A DNA stretch of 64,000 nt, from assembly GCF_047948215.1 (NCBI RefSeq), contig NC_134455.1:323917147-323981146 (forward strand), written 5' to 3'. A program made the position numbers and the translations under genes. The notes below the pieces were generated by a model, which saw only the letters and a list, made by a program, of their open reading frames with translations, had not been told where the DNA came from and searched no databases. The number at the start of each line of letters is the position of its first letter. Position 1 is the first letter of the stretch. Below are positions 22,101 to 35,644 of the stretch, piece by piece. This DNA comes from Lycorma delicatula (Eukaryota; Arthropoda; Insecta; Hemiptera; Fulgoridae).

Positions 22101-25100
22101 AATAAAAACATGAAACATTTTTGTAAAAAATAAATTTAGTGTAGATTATTATGATTTTTCTTCGATTTAAAATAAAATCATTCTTTAATTTGAGCTAAAA
22201 AAAGAGAAAAAATTGTCATGTTCACTAAAAAACTACTTTTTTTGTATTGTTAGAATAAATTTTCTAGTAAAAAATGTTTTATATGTTAAAAAAAAAACAT
22301 GATCTAAAACTTTCAACAAAATTTTTCTGGCTAAGATTAGAATAATATTGCAAAATTAGTGGAGATGAGGACTATCAGATGCGTCTGAACTATTTTGTTT
22401 TATACTTATCTCCTTTGATTACATTACAGTCAATTAAACATTCAGTGTTTCTTTCGTCCAAACGACTAAATATACATTGGAAACGCCTTTGCCTTATTTT
22501 CTTGACTGGAATACTCCATTTTTCCAGAAAACTCCCGACTAACTTGTCCAAATAAACGTCAAGATAGCGGCCAAAAGTTTTTGATTGAATTAAAATCTAT
22601 CGGTCTACGGGTACAAGGAATTTTAACACCAATTAGATTTGAACAATATCAGTGACAATTGGCACAAGCTTGTATATTGTTCTAAATTATAAAATTACAG
22701 AAGCGGGAATTATCATCTCACAAACATTCTGGGAATAACTGCTTCTGTATTTACATAGAACTGCATGTGATCCTGGAGCATTAATACGTACAATATATTC
22801 ATAACAATAAAGAAAACTTTACCTAATCAGGTTTCTAAGAGATTTTTTAGGCTTTTGCTTATCGTTTACAATGGTTCCACCTTTTTATTTGTTGTTAAAA
22901 ATATACATACAATTTTTTTTTTTATTGAATATTTTACTCCTCAATTAGTTACGTTGAAAATTAATTTAGTTGAGTAAACTTTTATTGTAATCGCTACAGA
23001 TAGCAGCAGCAGTAGTCTTGATTAACATATAATTTTTTATTTTATCTGTTAAATGTAGTTGTAGTTGTCTTTATATAAATGTAACATTAAATATTTAAAA
23101 AAAAGATTAATCATAAATTCAGCGGTAGAGAATGGTATTTAAAAATATAAATGTAATGTATAAATAAGAAACACAAAAAAACAGGAATTGAAAAATTAAA
23201 CATTTTTAGAATTTATAAAAATTAACAATTTTTCAATTCGTGTTTTTTGTTTATTTTTTATTTACACGTCTTTTTAGTTTTAATTATCAATCTAGATCGC
23301 CGAATTTGTGATTAATATTTTTCACACATTTGCATAATAGATTCTACGCATCTAAACTTTATAGTCTTTCCTGATCCTTCTTACGAAAAAAATTTAGATT
23401 TCTCATTAGAAATTTTAATAGGCTCTTGCTGCTTTTTGTGTGATATTACGTATTTCTTTATTTACAGTTAAATTTATTTTTTACATTATTATGTGTAATT
23501 AATAGTAATCTTTTATTTATTTTTAATAATATTCTAAAATGTTTATTTAAAGATTTATGGATTTTATTCGTAATAAAAATTATTTTATGTAAATATCATT
23601 AACATAATATCTACATTATTATGTATTAATATTTACATTATCTCGGTTAAGAGGACTGGAAAATTTTATAATAAGTCTTGCTATTTTGTATTTATTTTAA
23701 TAAAAAAAATATTTTTTATTTTAAAAGAAAGCCGTCCTACGAAGCTATTTCCATTATGAAGGCCTGTAAAAAGAAATAAATTAAAAAAATTTAAATCTTT
23801 CTTTTATCCTTTACCTTTTATACTTCTTAATAAATAAGAATAGATTCCTTACATTTGGAATTAAAAGTGGTCGCCTAAATTTTTGACCACTAAAGTTAAT
23901 ATCTCTAAGGAATTTAGGCCGAACTCGAAGTACATCGTAATAAATTACAAACGTAAAATCTTTCGTTCATTGAATTTAGTTAGTTTTCCTTTTTATCAAA
24001 ATAAACAATTTTTGATTAAAAAATAATTGATATAGAAATAAGACGACAATAAATAAAACGGTAGAAGGAACGGGCCTCGTTTTAAATTATCAGTTTCACT
24101 AATTCAAGGAATAATTTCACAAAAAACTTCACAAAATTTCACAAAACTTCGGTGTATCATATAGCCTCTCGAAATTTAACAACGACAAACTCACAGAGTG
24201 ATAAGATAAGATGGTAAAGTTGTAAAACGTATTTTGACATTTTAGGAATGGATGTAAAGTAGAAATTAACATTACTGTTACCGTTCCTATGGAAAAAATT
24301 TAACATCAGCTTAACTAATTAATTCTATATGAAATCCGTTTATTTAATTCTAATATTCCATAAAATTACAGCATTAAATAGTAACTCATTCACGCGCGCA
24401 CGTAAGTGAGTGAGGATATTTACGGGTCTGGAATATACAGTAGAAACAGCAATCTTATGACTAAATCGTTTTGTCGGTCTCAATGTTTTGCATATTAATA
24501 GTATCAGACAAACGACGTTTATTGCCAGTTAAAAATAAATCTTTGACTTATTATCATGCAATTAATTTTACTTTAAAATTATCATAAACATTTTTTGTAT
24601 CTCTCTTATAATTTCTTGGTTCTAATAATTTTTTTTTAATTAGAAGCAGCTCTTATCTTTTCAGGATTAGTATTTAATTTTTGTATGTAAATCTTCTTTT
24701 ATCTGAATATTAAGGATTTTAAGCATTATTTTACCCGGATACTTTGAAATAATGTCGATGAAGTATTTAGTAAATATTAATTATTGGTATTTTCCCTTCA
24801 GATTAATCTTATTAATATCCGATTCACTTATAGGTTTATCGTTACAGATTTTAATGTCTATTGGTTTTTGCCTGATAATTTTCGGTGTGGCATTTGAATT
24901 CATGTAAAATTTAAATTATTTAATTAGTGGTTTAAGTTGGTGTTTTTCATTTCTGATCCGGTAGGAAATATCTGATGAAAATAAAAACAATAGGAAAAAG
25001 GAGTATTAATATCGTTTTATAGACGGTGAACTGGGGATTAGCAACATTCACAATTCTTTTTGTTCAATCGTATCGCAACAGTAAAAGAGGGAGGAACGGG

Positions 25101-26049
25101 AAACGAGGATAGTTAATAGCCTATCTTATCGATCGACTTCACTGTCATTCTAAAACTAGCTCTACATTTATATTTTCACTGTGGATATAGGTGGTACGGC
25201 TTTTTGAACGACACGGTCGTCATCATTAGAAAAATACTTCATTATTCGTATATACATTTACACTGATTTTCGCGCTCTTTATCGACTATCTATTATTATA
25301 TCCGAATTGAAAGACTTCCTAATCGAAAGTCGCATTCGAATAAAAATAGCCCTTGAAAATTATGTACAGACATGTAATAAAGAATTTTATTAATTATTCT
25401 TTAAAATGAATTAATTGGACAATATGATCAATGAATAAATAACATGATTGTTTTTCCAAAACAAAACTATAGTGGTTTCTTGAACGGCCAAACATAGGCT
25501 ACCGTTTGATGAAAAACTTCATTCATATTCGCGTATAATTTGTACGCGCACAAAACTTCCAATGCCTTTTTCTATTAACAATTATTAAACTATAATAATT
25601 CTAAATGACTATAATACTATTTAATATTTCCTGGCTTTCTTTTTTATTGTTACTCAGTACATAAAGGATGTATATTAATTTATTAGTCTACTCTTTTATC
25701 CAGATATACATCAATCGTTATCCGGTTTTTTTATGTCTCAGAGGGGAGAAGGAACTGGTCGTTTCCTCGTTAACAGTGAGATTAGTATGAGGTGTACTGA
25801 ATAAACACCAGTTTTCGGTTGACTTTGTATAATAGATGACGGTCGCATGAAGATGTTCGTACAACTAAACTTCAGTTTTAATTTATACACACCCTATGAG
25901 ATGTATTACGTAAATACGTTAAGTACGTTTAAAAAAAAATGTTCAAAACAATAACATAATTAACGAACAATGGGAATAAAAATTAACTTAATTATATAAA
26001 GGTCATTTATATAATTAAATTAAATCTTTCTTTATTTTTTTTTTTTTTA
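19168..26049. other. long AT-rich region, no gene seen
   Basis: Nearly 7 kb without a recognisable protein, RNA gene or repeat family. It contains a (TA) tract at 20823-20846. A GC-richer patch at about 20300-20415 (gaaagggagggagtgaacga, ggctcagtcggcggggagag) could be promoter-like or a decayed element but nothing identifies it. Several open frames of 60-120 codons exist, all low-complexity or without known motifs. In DNA this AT-rich such lengths are expected by chance. Host intron or intergenic DNA is the simplest reading. Confidence 0.5.
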
Positions 26050-26742
26050 CTGTTGTGGACACCACATGAATTCCTTGTACGCCTATTAAATTACATATAC
26101 ACATTTTTTTAAAATGAAAAGTACATAAAATTATATTTCACTAATAACTTCTAATTTTTTGTTCATTTTATTTTTTATTGTTATATTGGATTATTATTTA
26201 TTGTAAAACTTTTTTTACAATCAGAGGTTAATAATTATTAATAAATCAATATATTTAAATTAAAAAAAAGTTAAAAAAAGGAAATTAAATCGGATTCGAA
26301 CCGATGTGCCTTCCCCTTGTAAGATCCAAATATTTCATTAACTGAAATTTCATTTGGCTATAACACTAGGTCCAATGAAAATAAGTACCACTTATGATAC
26401 ATCGTTGAAAATCTCTCAATGAGAGCTTATTACTACTGTTAAGACAAAGTTTAAAATCCAGATTTCTTTTGATTTTGGGGTTTTTTTGGACACTTTTGGT
26501 TCAGATGATTGCACGCAAAAGAAGAGGTGCACAACTAGATGTTACAACAGTCCTAATTTCAAAATTCTACGGCTAATCGTTTTTGAGTACGCGAGATACA
26601 TACGTACGTACAGACGTCACGCCGAAACTAGTCAAATTGAAACTAGTCTAGTGTGAGATTGTCAAAATGGATATTTCTGTTGAAATCTGAAAACCGAAAT
26701 TTTTCGCGATCACAATACTTCCTTTACTTCATACAATGAATT
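26050..26742 (+). repeat. ~700 bp dispersed repeat, copy 3
   Basis: Same element as 5745-6450. It starts with tgttgtggacaccacatgaa then ttccttgtacgcc and ends cctttacttcatacaatga. This copy keeps the clearest tRNA-like arm. At 26289-26305, atcggattcgaaccgat folds as a 5-bp stem with a 7-base loop. Its complement, ggttcgaatcc, matches the pol III B-box. An A-box-like tagccaaatga lies on the minus strand at 26350-26360, 47 bases upstream of the B-box. The next bases on that strand include cttacaa, like a tRNA anticodon loop. Confidence 0.82.
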
Positions 26743-27140
26743 TAAAATGGAACATGGAAGTTAGATTACAATTAAAAAAATACCCTGTCTTTTCTTTCTT
26801 TATCGGTTTAAAACTAATTAAATTAAAATGTTCAGGAAATGAAATTCTTATCTTGTTTCTCTTTATCTGTTATCTAATTTTCTACTTTTTATTAACTATA
26901 AGTTTTATAAACTAAGGCTAGTCTCTTTCCGAGTTATCATTTAACAAGTTAATCTATAAATATGAATGAATAAGTGGAAACGGAACTATCTTGCCAAAAT
27001 CGAACCAAAAAACGATCAAGCGTAAAAAATAAATTTAAAACTAAATTTTCTGCATATACTTCAATCTTATTTATTTTTTTGGAAATGAAATATTGATAAA
27101 ATATGACTAGATTTAGATGTGAAATCATATAATTATAACT

Positions 27141-27294
27141 TTTTTTTTTAAACCTTCGGGACCACCGTTAGGTATTGTTTCAGAGGATGAGATGAATGAT
27201 AAGTACCGTGTGAAAATGCCATGTCTGACCGGGATTCGAATCCGGCACCTCTGGATGAAAGGTTGAGACGCTACCACTCGTGCCACGGAAGCCG
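27141..27294 (-). mobile_element. short tRNA-derived SINE (family A)
   Basis: On the minus strand it runs cggcttccgtggcacgagtg (A-box region), then a B-box ggattcgaatcccgg (plus strand 27229-27243), gacatggcattttcacac, and the tail ctctgaaacaatacctaacg-gtggtcccgaaggttt. The A-rich 3' tail is the T run at 27140-27150. The same family occurs at 54251-54357 (minus), 54959-55120 (plus) and 60001-60168 (plus). It is a pol III transcribed, non-coding retroposon. It should not be called a tRNA gene, since no proper acceptor stem closes. Confidence 0.85.

Positions 27295-27329
<35 letters not shown>
27295..27329. repeat. (TA)n microsatellite
   Basis: A pure alternating TA tract directly abuts the 5' end of the SINE. 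The SINE flanks (tcatataattata and tcatatatatata) may be an imperfect target duplication that seeded the tract. Confidence 0.9.
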
Positions 27330-27333
<4 letters not shown>

Positions 27334-28895
27334 AAATTGATAAAATGTAACTGAAAATATAAAAAATAAAAAGAAGTATAAAATTAAGCGATATACGGCT
27401 AATCAACGAATATTCAAGCTCGAATATTTTTAGATTTTCTAACCAAATTATTGAAAACCAGTCTATCGAGAATTATAAGATTAACAAAGTATTTTTCTAA
27501 TACTCAACTCATTCACTTATATAATCCATTTATCTAAACACATCATGAAGTAAGGTTACTGACAGCATTTCTATGAAACAGTAGAACTTCGGTTTAAATT
27601 CGCTGGAAGATAGGCTAAGTGGCTGCTCTTGAATAGTTTGAATTGAAACCTCAGACCAACCAAGGATACAAAATCAACCGCTGATTGGTAATAAGGCATA
27701 AAAAGTATGTGATTCTGTTTTTTTAATATTTGAAATAGAAAAAAATAAATCGAAATACAAAAAAAAAAAAAAAAAAATAGAAAAAATATGCGAATACAGA
27801 TCGAGAAAAGGAAAGGCCAAAAATATGCCTATTATTACCATCTTAACCAACTAGATATATTGTTGAAGGTACCATAAATTCGCTTTAAGCCCTAATAATA
27901 AAGAATAAAACTTGTCCCATAAAATTTATCCGTTAAAAAACAATTAAATAATTTAAGGAAAATTTAGTTTTATTCAAAAATTCTATAATTTTGTGCATTA
28001 ATGCGATTGAACGATCCATTATTATATGTATATGTACATTCTATTCTACCAAAAAACATAATCGGATTGTAATGATATCCATTTTTATTGAGTTTAAAGT
28101 ACCTGAGGTGTTTCTTTTTCAACATTCTGGAAATGTTCAGGTTACGATATTGCATTATAAGAAAATTTTTGGCGATAAGTAATTTCTTTTTCCTACTTAT
28201 TTACTACAGATGAAATATAGTAAATATTTCACATACAGAATTACACTGAAGTATAGAAATATATTACAAAAATACATCATATTTTAATGAAAGTACTTTG
28301 TCAAATTGGACTGTTTTTCAGTGAAAGTATTTTTCAAATCATCTAGCTTTAAAATTTCCCGCAATGAGATATTTTTACATTAGTCAGAATATTAATCGGG
28401 AAAAACGGAAAATAAACATTTGTTAGTTCAAAAGCATACGTAAAAAATATATTTATATATTAATTCTGTTAGTTTTTGTAAGTTATGAATATAAACTTTT
28501 TATTTTATAATTATTATTTTAATAATAATAATAATCACGATTAAAGCAAAAAAATTATCGGCGATTTTAACAGAATTGAATTTTTCGCGCCTTTTTAAAT
28601 AAAATTCTACCGGACAAAAGAGACATACGATTTTACTTTCCTTAATGTATCGCACTTTATCGATCTTAAGTTAACTTCAAAAATGTTAATTAAGTTTTAC
28701 CGGTTTGTCAGTTTTTCGAATGGGAGGATTTTCTTTTTAGGTAAATAATATGTAAAATAAAGTTATACGTTTACTCTGAAGGCTATTTGGTTTTCTTTTG
28801 TTTCCATCAGCTGATACAAACTGGAAATCACTAAATATAAATAGCTCCCGTACATATTTCACTAGATACCCATTCAGGCTGTTTAGTATAAAGAA
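27330..28895. other. AT-rich DNA, no gene seen
   Basis: No gene is recognised. A poly(A) run lies near 27758-27777. Confidence 0.6.
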
Positions 28896-28899
28896 AAAT

Positions 28900-29598
28900 T
28901 TGATGTGGACACCACGTAACTTCCTTGTACGCTTATTAAATTACATATACACATTTTTTTAAGATGAAAAGTACATAAAATTTTATTTCATTAATAACTT
29001 CTGATTTTTTTGATTTAATATTTATTTAATTTTTTTTTTTTTTTGATTGTTATATTGAATTATTATTTATCGTAAGAATTTTTTACAATCAGAGGTTAAT
29101 AATTATTAATCAATCAATACATTTAAATAAAAAAAAAGGAGAAGTCTGATTCGAACCGATGTGCCATTGTAAGATCCACATACTTCATTAAATAAAATTT
29201 CATTTGGCTATAAGTCTGGAACCAATGGAAATAAATACCACTTATGATGTCTCGTTTGAAAGCTCTCAGTGAGTGCTTATTACTTCAGTTAAGGCAGAGT
29301 CTAAAATCCTTTTTGGACACTTTTGGCTTTTTGGCTTTTTTTTGGACACTTTTGGTTCAGTAGATTGCAATCAAAAGGGAAGGTGCACAACTAGATGTTA
29401 CAACAGTCCTAAATCCAAAATTTCAACATTCTACGGCTAATCGTTTTTGAGTTACGGGAGATACATACGTACGTACAGTGGTCACGCCGAAACTAGTCAA
29501 ATTGAATTCAGGGGTGGTCAAAATGGATATTTCTGTTGACATCTGAAAACAGAATTTTTTCGCGTACGCAATACTTCCTTTTCTTTGTACAAGGAAGT
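28900..29598 (+). repeat. ~700 bp dispersed repeat, copy 4
   Basis: Same element as 5745-6450. It begins gatgtggacaccacgtaac and has acttccttgtac at 28919-28930. It ends gtacaaggaagt at 29587-29598, an exact inverted copy of the 12-base start motif, so the 680-bp core is bounded by short terminal inverted repeats. A second acttcctt lies 20 bases before the end and folds with it. The B-box site is tgattcgaacc (29147-29157). No coding capacity. Confidence 0.85.
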
Positions 29599-32500
29599 AA
29601 AAATAATGCCTGTTAGGTCGGAGCAATTCATAGCCTTAACTGTCAATAACAAAACCTGCCGCCGCTACTCATTACCTAAATCTTCTGAATCTTTAATTTT
29701 TATAATACTATCATTGAAATCTACTTCACACGACAAAATGTCATAATTGATAGGATATATTCCTAATAGCTAATAATTGTTTACTTCTTTAACCTAGAGT
29801 AGACTTAATATTCTGAACTTGATTACTTCTTTTCGATAACGTAGGATTAATTAACTATTTCATGATTTCTTAAGTGAATTACTTTACTCTTTGCTAATTA
29901 AATTTTCATAAGTAGCAAAGAATAAATTTATTGTTCATTTTGTTCGTTTTACGATATATGGAATATATAATTTTAACGAACTAAGTCTGTGTGTCAGGAA
30001 TAGGATTCCTTAAATTACAATTTTTTCTGCTTTCTTAGAAAAAGTAACCGTTGATTTCTATGAAACGTAGATAACCAATGGACATGACAATTGTTAAAAG
30101 TAGATCTTATTTATCATGTGAAATAAATAAAGTTTAAATCGACAAATTATCGAGTGCAAACAATTAACGCTTATCCATATTCTGCAGAGGTGAAGTGCAA
30201 CAAGGATAAATTTGTTGGGCGTAAGCGTAATGCTTCATCCCAAAGTTTAATAAAATAAAACCATATAAGTAATAAAGTATTTAAATAGAGTAAAGTCGAA
30301 CAAAATAATTAAACAAGGAAGTTTAGAATTTATTTATCAAAGTAAGAATGTATTGGAGTGAGAAATTTCTGAATTTTTTGATGGGCAATAGCGCACTAGA
30401 AAATACACTTGGATAAGGTAATAGGTTAACCTATTAAAAAGTTCGTATTACTCAGCTTAGTTTATTATTATTATTTGTTATTAGTATAGCTTCAAAATTA
30501 TATCCTAAACTATAAAATCGTAGTTTTTGCTGTATACAGAAGTCAACTGGTAGCTCAGCAGGTAAAAAATTGGTAATAAATGTTTCGATGATACGACATA
30601 CTAGAAAATTGCTTAATTCTATGAATAATTAACATGCAATAAAATCATGATTCAGAAAATATAAAAAGACATTACCATGAATTTTTTATTCCAAATAGTT
30701 TCTCGATTGAACTTTATATGCTCTAGTAGCACATCTTGGCAAAATATTAAGCCTAGCACTGTTAAATGAATTCCTTCCATTAAAATACTGTTGGTTGTTT
30801 CAATGTCTATTCCGCTAGCGGACAACATTTCTTCAGCCTACTAAAGCTCTAATTTGAAAACATTCACACATTTTTTTTTTGTTAATTATCAGTTCGTCGG
30901 GAGCAAATATCATTTCTTATCTTATAAAATAACTGATGGCAGCAGACTTAATAGATCAAGTTATAAAAAAGTGATGAAAGTTTGATAAGTTTTATATTTA
31001 TTCGTTTACGATAGTAGTCATTATAGGGGCGTAGATTACAACCTCCCCCCCACCAAAACTTGTTCCCGCATCAAAAGTACGAGCTTGTGTAACGAGCATG
31101 TGTAACCTCCTTTGGATGATCCATAAAAATCATTCAATAACAAAGACTCCAGCAATTGTAACCAATAAAAATCTAATATTAATACTTAAGTTGAATTATT
31201 TTTATGAAATAATATGAACGGGCACATGTAAACAAATTTACAAATAACCTTAATTTTTATGTATATAATAAAATGTACGTATTTATTTATTTTTATATTA
31301 TACTTCCGAAGAATAAACCAAAGGTCAATTAATTAAATAAATAAAAAAAAAAATGATATAGTTGTTATTCAATTATATCGTAATTTAGTCCGCCCGGAAG
31401 GGATTTCATGGCGCCGTGTGCCCTGAGTTCACGATCATTGAAAAAATGATAAGAAATAATAAATTTAATTTAATGGCTAATTGTAACAGCAATTATATAC
31501 TATTATGACGTAAAAATTTCAGCTATGTTATTCTGCAGTTTCATTTTATTATTTTCTGAATGAAATGAAATAAAGTAAATTATCTTATGATCAAATTTAT
31601 GGTTGTAACTAACAATAAAATGGTCAAAATTTTACATGATATTTAGTAATTACAGGTCGTTTTGATAATGGAGTATTGGAAAAGGTTATGATGAAACTTT
31701 TGATGGGTTTTAAATAGCTGTATTAAAAATTATCTAGCTCTATGTCATACTGTCGTTGACTTTATGAGGTTATGCATTTATTATTTTGAAACTTAGCAAT
31801 AATTAGAAATTAATAACCACCAATTTGTGATCTTACAGTAAATTCATTTTGCAAAGACGGTAGATATATAATTCAGAGTAATAAGGTTGATTAAAGTTAT
31901 AAGAAAGTTCGTTTTAACAACCTGAAACAAATAATTTTGGGAAAGACTGTTTGTTGATTGAAGGCTAGAATGGATATAATATACGTTACCTTAAATTACT
32001 ATTTTATGTAAATATAAAATAAACTGGGTTTTCTTTATTTTCTTGAGGCATTTGAAGATCTTCCGTAATGGAATGAAATTAAAAAAAAAAGAAGAAAATT
32101 AAGTGGAGGTAAACGCTATTACAAAGCGAGTTAAGGTAACTGGCAAAAGATAACGCGACTAGAACGATTTGATTTAAATTTATTCATAGCAACGTTTCCT
32201 GGGATGTATATTTGAATTTCATATATTGTCGTATCTTATATAGGGATTATACTGGAGGGAAATTCTCTTCAAATTAAGGTCCATATTTATATTAAAATTT
32301 CGGATTAAAATGGTCTCTCCCTTTCAGTCGTTTTATCATCTAATTTCATTTTAATTTTTTTTTCTGTGTCAACATTATCATTGTTGTGTTCTCAAAGATT
32401 ATATATCTGCGCCTATTTATTTTTTCATATCTATTTTTTTATTGTTAGTAATATGTTTATTGTTGGAATCTAGTGAATCAGTATGATACTGGTTACTGTT
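29599..32500. other. AT-rich DNA, no gene seen
   Basis: No protein, RNA gene or repeat family was recognised. Small GC-richer spots (about 31040-31080 and 31388-31435) carry no readable frame. Confidence 0.5.
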
Positions 32501-32559
32501 TTATTTTCTGGTTGAAGTGTCTCATAGATCAGGTAAATATTATTTTCTGCTTGTTAAAG

Positions 32560-35500
32560 ATGGCTACCTTTCGCGATAATAAATTAAAAAGTCTTTTTAT
32601 TGATAATGTTCAAAACTTGAACAAGTGAATGCTGGGTGAATCGCTAATAAATTACAAGGATGAATTTTTAAATTTACTTGGTGATGGAACAGCTGATACA
32701 GTTGCTATATCTGAGACTCATCTTAAGCCATGGATTCATCATCTGCAATATGTTTGAATAATTACGCACTGTTTAGAAATGATAGGCTGAGAAAAGAAGG
32801 AGGTGGTATTGGAGTGTATATTTTTAATAAGCATATTTTTAATAAACGATAGTAAATCCATCTCCCTCTAATCATGACAAGAAGGAAATCTGAATTATTA
32901 GTTTAGAGATTAATTTAAAATACAGAAAAACTTTTTATTTGTGCATTTTATAGACCACAAAAAGTTGCCTTTATCAGTGTAATCTTTGAGTTTTTAATTA
33001 TGTAAGCAGATTATGAATAGTTATTATATTAATGATAGGTTATTTTAACACAGACATGACTGGGCTTGCGCAAGTTCTTTTAGAGCTGAGCTGTCTGGAC
33101 TGATTGATCAGTTATATTTCTCATTGGTTCCTCTTGGTCCAACTCATTTTATTTCAACATCTGCTTCATTTATTGATTTGTAATAAATGATATAAATAAG
33201 CTTCATGCTTTATCATATTGAGGCACCTGGATTGCCTTTTCACAATTTAATATTCTGTGCTGTTAAAGTTAAAAATGATTGGAAGTGATTTAATGTTATA
33301 GAAATATGTGATTTCAAAAATTTAAATTATAATTTACTTATGGAAGATGCTGCATATATTAAGCAGGATAGTATTTATAGCGTTCTTAGTCTTATGGTAA
33401 AGTTGATATGTTGGTTAAATGTGTTACAGAATTATACAACAAACATGTTCCATTTAAAAAAATCAAAATAACAAAAAAGTAGCACCTTGGATTGATAATG
33501 ATAATAGAAATGTGATGCATACTTATGCTTATGCCACTCTGACTATTCTAAAGGGTTAAATTAGCTGAGAACTGGGTTAAATATTGGCAATTGAGAAATA
33601 ATTGTGAACAGATGTTGAGAAATAGCTGCAGTAAATCTTTGAATAATCTTTGCAGTAGTAATAATTCACAAAAATTGTGGAAAGTAATTACAAAATAAGG
33701 AATAGGTAAGGTGAAAGAAGCTGAAATTGATCCTTTAGTCACTCTTGATGAATTGAATGATTTTCTTTAGTGGGGACAATGTGTACAGTAATTCAGAAAA
33801 TGTAATAATAATAAATTAGATATCCCAATGAGATAACATTCACCTTTGATTTTGTAGATGATTTTGATATAGTTAATGTGATTAATCTAATGACTTCAAA
33901 TATTATAGGGGCTGATGGAATTTCTATAAGAATGAATAGATTTTTGCAACCTGTAATAGTTCCTTTTTTATTACACATTTTTAATTCCTGAATAAAGAAA
34001 AGTGAATATCTGCCTGTATGGAAGTCAGATATAATTTTCCAGATTAACAAAAAACCTACGCCAGAAACAGCTAAAGATTATAGATCTATGTGTCACATGA
34101 AAAATATTTTGATAAATTATTTATAAGGAAATTATTGATTACATTTGTAAAATTGATGTGCTGTCTATTCTTCCGTTAGGATATAGATTACTTCATAATA
34201 TCCAGACAGCCTTAATCAAAGTCTTTGATGATGTGAGAAATGTCACGAACAGATGAGAAATTATTTTTTGATTTTGATTGATATCAAACGAGCATTACAC
34301 TCTGTTTCCCATGAGCTTCTTGTGAAGTTACTCAGGTTCTTTAATTTCTCAGAAGAGCCTGCAAGTGGTTTGAATTATTTTTATCTGACAGATGTTAATG
34401 TGTCGGGACTACTTCAGGAAGAACATCCTCCTGGTCAAAGGTTGTTAGAGGAACACTGCAGGGATTGACTTTCTTAGCATTGCTGTTCTCACTATTAATA
34501 AATGCAAGCATATTTTCTTGGGCAAGGTTAATGTTATTTGCTTATGACTTGCAAATATATTTAAATTGTACAATTGAGTAATTGGAAATCACTATAATAT
34601 ATAATTTATGAAGAATTAAATAATTAGATTTTTAGATGGTACTCTAATCATTGTTCAGATTTGCTTATTGATAATGTAAATATTGGTTTTTACGTTATAG
34701 TAAATTATCAAACAAAGTTGACTATGATTCACTTTCTTCGTATTAATTAATAATAAACCCTTGGATTGAGTAAGAGTAATTAAAAATTTGGGTTTACACA
34801 TAGATGAAGACCTCTCCTAGGGGAATCAAATTACTCACATCAGTAAGAAGATTTATCAGGAATCGTATCAATTATGAAGTTTATATCATGTCTCAATGTC
34901 TAGTTAAATAAGAAATTAGTAAATGCTCTCTTATTTCCTCTTTTTTATCATGGTATAAATGGTTATACCGATGTAGTGAGTGTACAAACTTCAGTTTTGA
35001 AAAGAGCACAGAATGTTTGCATACATTTTATTCATAGTTTGCCTTTTGACTGTCATGTGATGCCATATTATAAATCTATGAATTGGTTTAAGATAAATGA
35101 ACGTCATGATTATTATGTTGCTGTTTTGAGTTTTAATACTTTACTTAATGAAGAGCCATTTACATATTTGTAAATTATAAAAAGATTAGGGATTTACATT
35201 GAGTGAATATGTAAACACCTGTTTACTAATTGCAAGTTCCCAGTCATCGAACAAGTGTTTATAATAAAATTATAAATTATAAAATATTTCATGTTTTCTG
35301 TGAAACTAATAAATGAAATTGCAAAGTAGATTAATAGTTTGAACATCGATGACGTTAAAAGATTTAAAGTTTTCTGTAAGGAAATAATAAAAAGATATGA
35401 TGTACCTTAAATGTAAAAACATGACAATGCGGTCGTTGGTTTTAGTAATTGCAGTGTATTATAATTTTGTAAAGCATTTAGTAAACGAATTATTGTGGGA

Positions 35501-35640
35501 CACTTTTGTAATATTGAGATGATCTTCATTCGGAGGGATGTTTTAAGTAATTCTATAGATAGATTAAAAAATTCCTTTTTATTTTTATATGTAGGCTTTT
35601 TTTGAGCATCTTATTATTGAGTATATTATTAGTTAGATTT
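32560..35640 (+). mobile_element. decayed CR1/Jockey-like LINE (endonuclease to C-terminus)
   Basis: A non-LTR element about 4.5 kb long including its split 3' UTR (to 37088). The endonuclease remnants read TVAISETHLKPWI (about 32700), NNYALFRNDRLRK-EGGGIGVYIFN (32755-32830), GYFNTDMTG and LIDQLYFSLVPLGPTHF. The reverse transcriptase starts near 33840 with a target like FQINKKPTPETAKDYR and continues in the next entry. Stops and shifts occur every few dozen codons, so the copy is old. CR1 and Jockey both fit; the polymerase word AYDLQIYL (family FADDLQIYL) and the 3' end ggaccttatggtctcaatct favour a CR1-type element. It should copy itself by target-primed reverse transcription. Confidence 0.75.
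33840..35575 (+). pseudogene. CR1/Jockey-like reverse transcriptase and C-terminal domain
   Basis: RT motif A reads FLILIDIKRALHSVSHELL (34259-34320), where the family has LIDFSKAFDxVxHELL; the conserved Asp is kept. Then LRFFNFSEEPASG, then HPPGQRLLEEHCRD for the family's VPQGSxLGPLLF, and LMLFAYDLQIYL for FADDLQIYL (the first catalytic Asp is Tyr, so activity is lost). After the core come VKNLGLHIDEDLSWGNQITH (34783-34830), FYHGINGYTDVVSVQTSVLK and RAQNVCIHFIHSLPFDCHVM, in an open frame 34976-35173 ending NEEPFTYL. Last is VFIIKL...VKLINEIAK for the family's VRLWNxLP block. Several stops separate these pieces. Confidence 0.75.
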
Positions 35641-35644
35641 CATA

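Noticed and set aside
22430..22610. ~66-codon open frame on the minus strand without ATG (RYLDVYLDKLVGSFLEKWSI)
   Set aside because: Reads plausibly, but open stretches of this length are expected repeatedly by chance in AT-rich DNA, and no family was recognised.
27229..27294. tRNA gene (B-box and A-box present)
   Set aside because: No acceptor stem closes, a SINE tail and A-run follow, and three other copies show the same structure. It is a SINE head. The same applies to 60011-60067.
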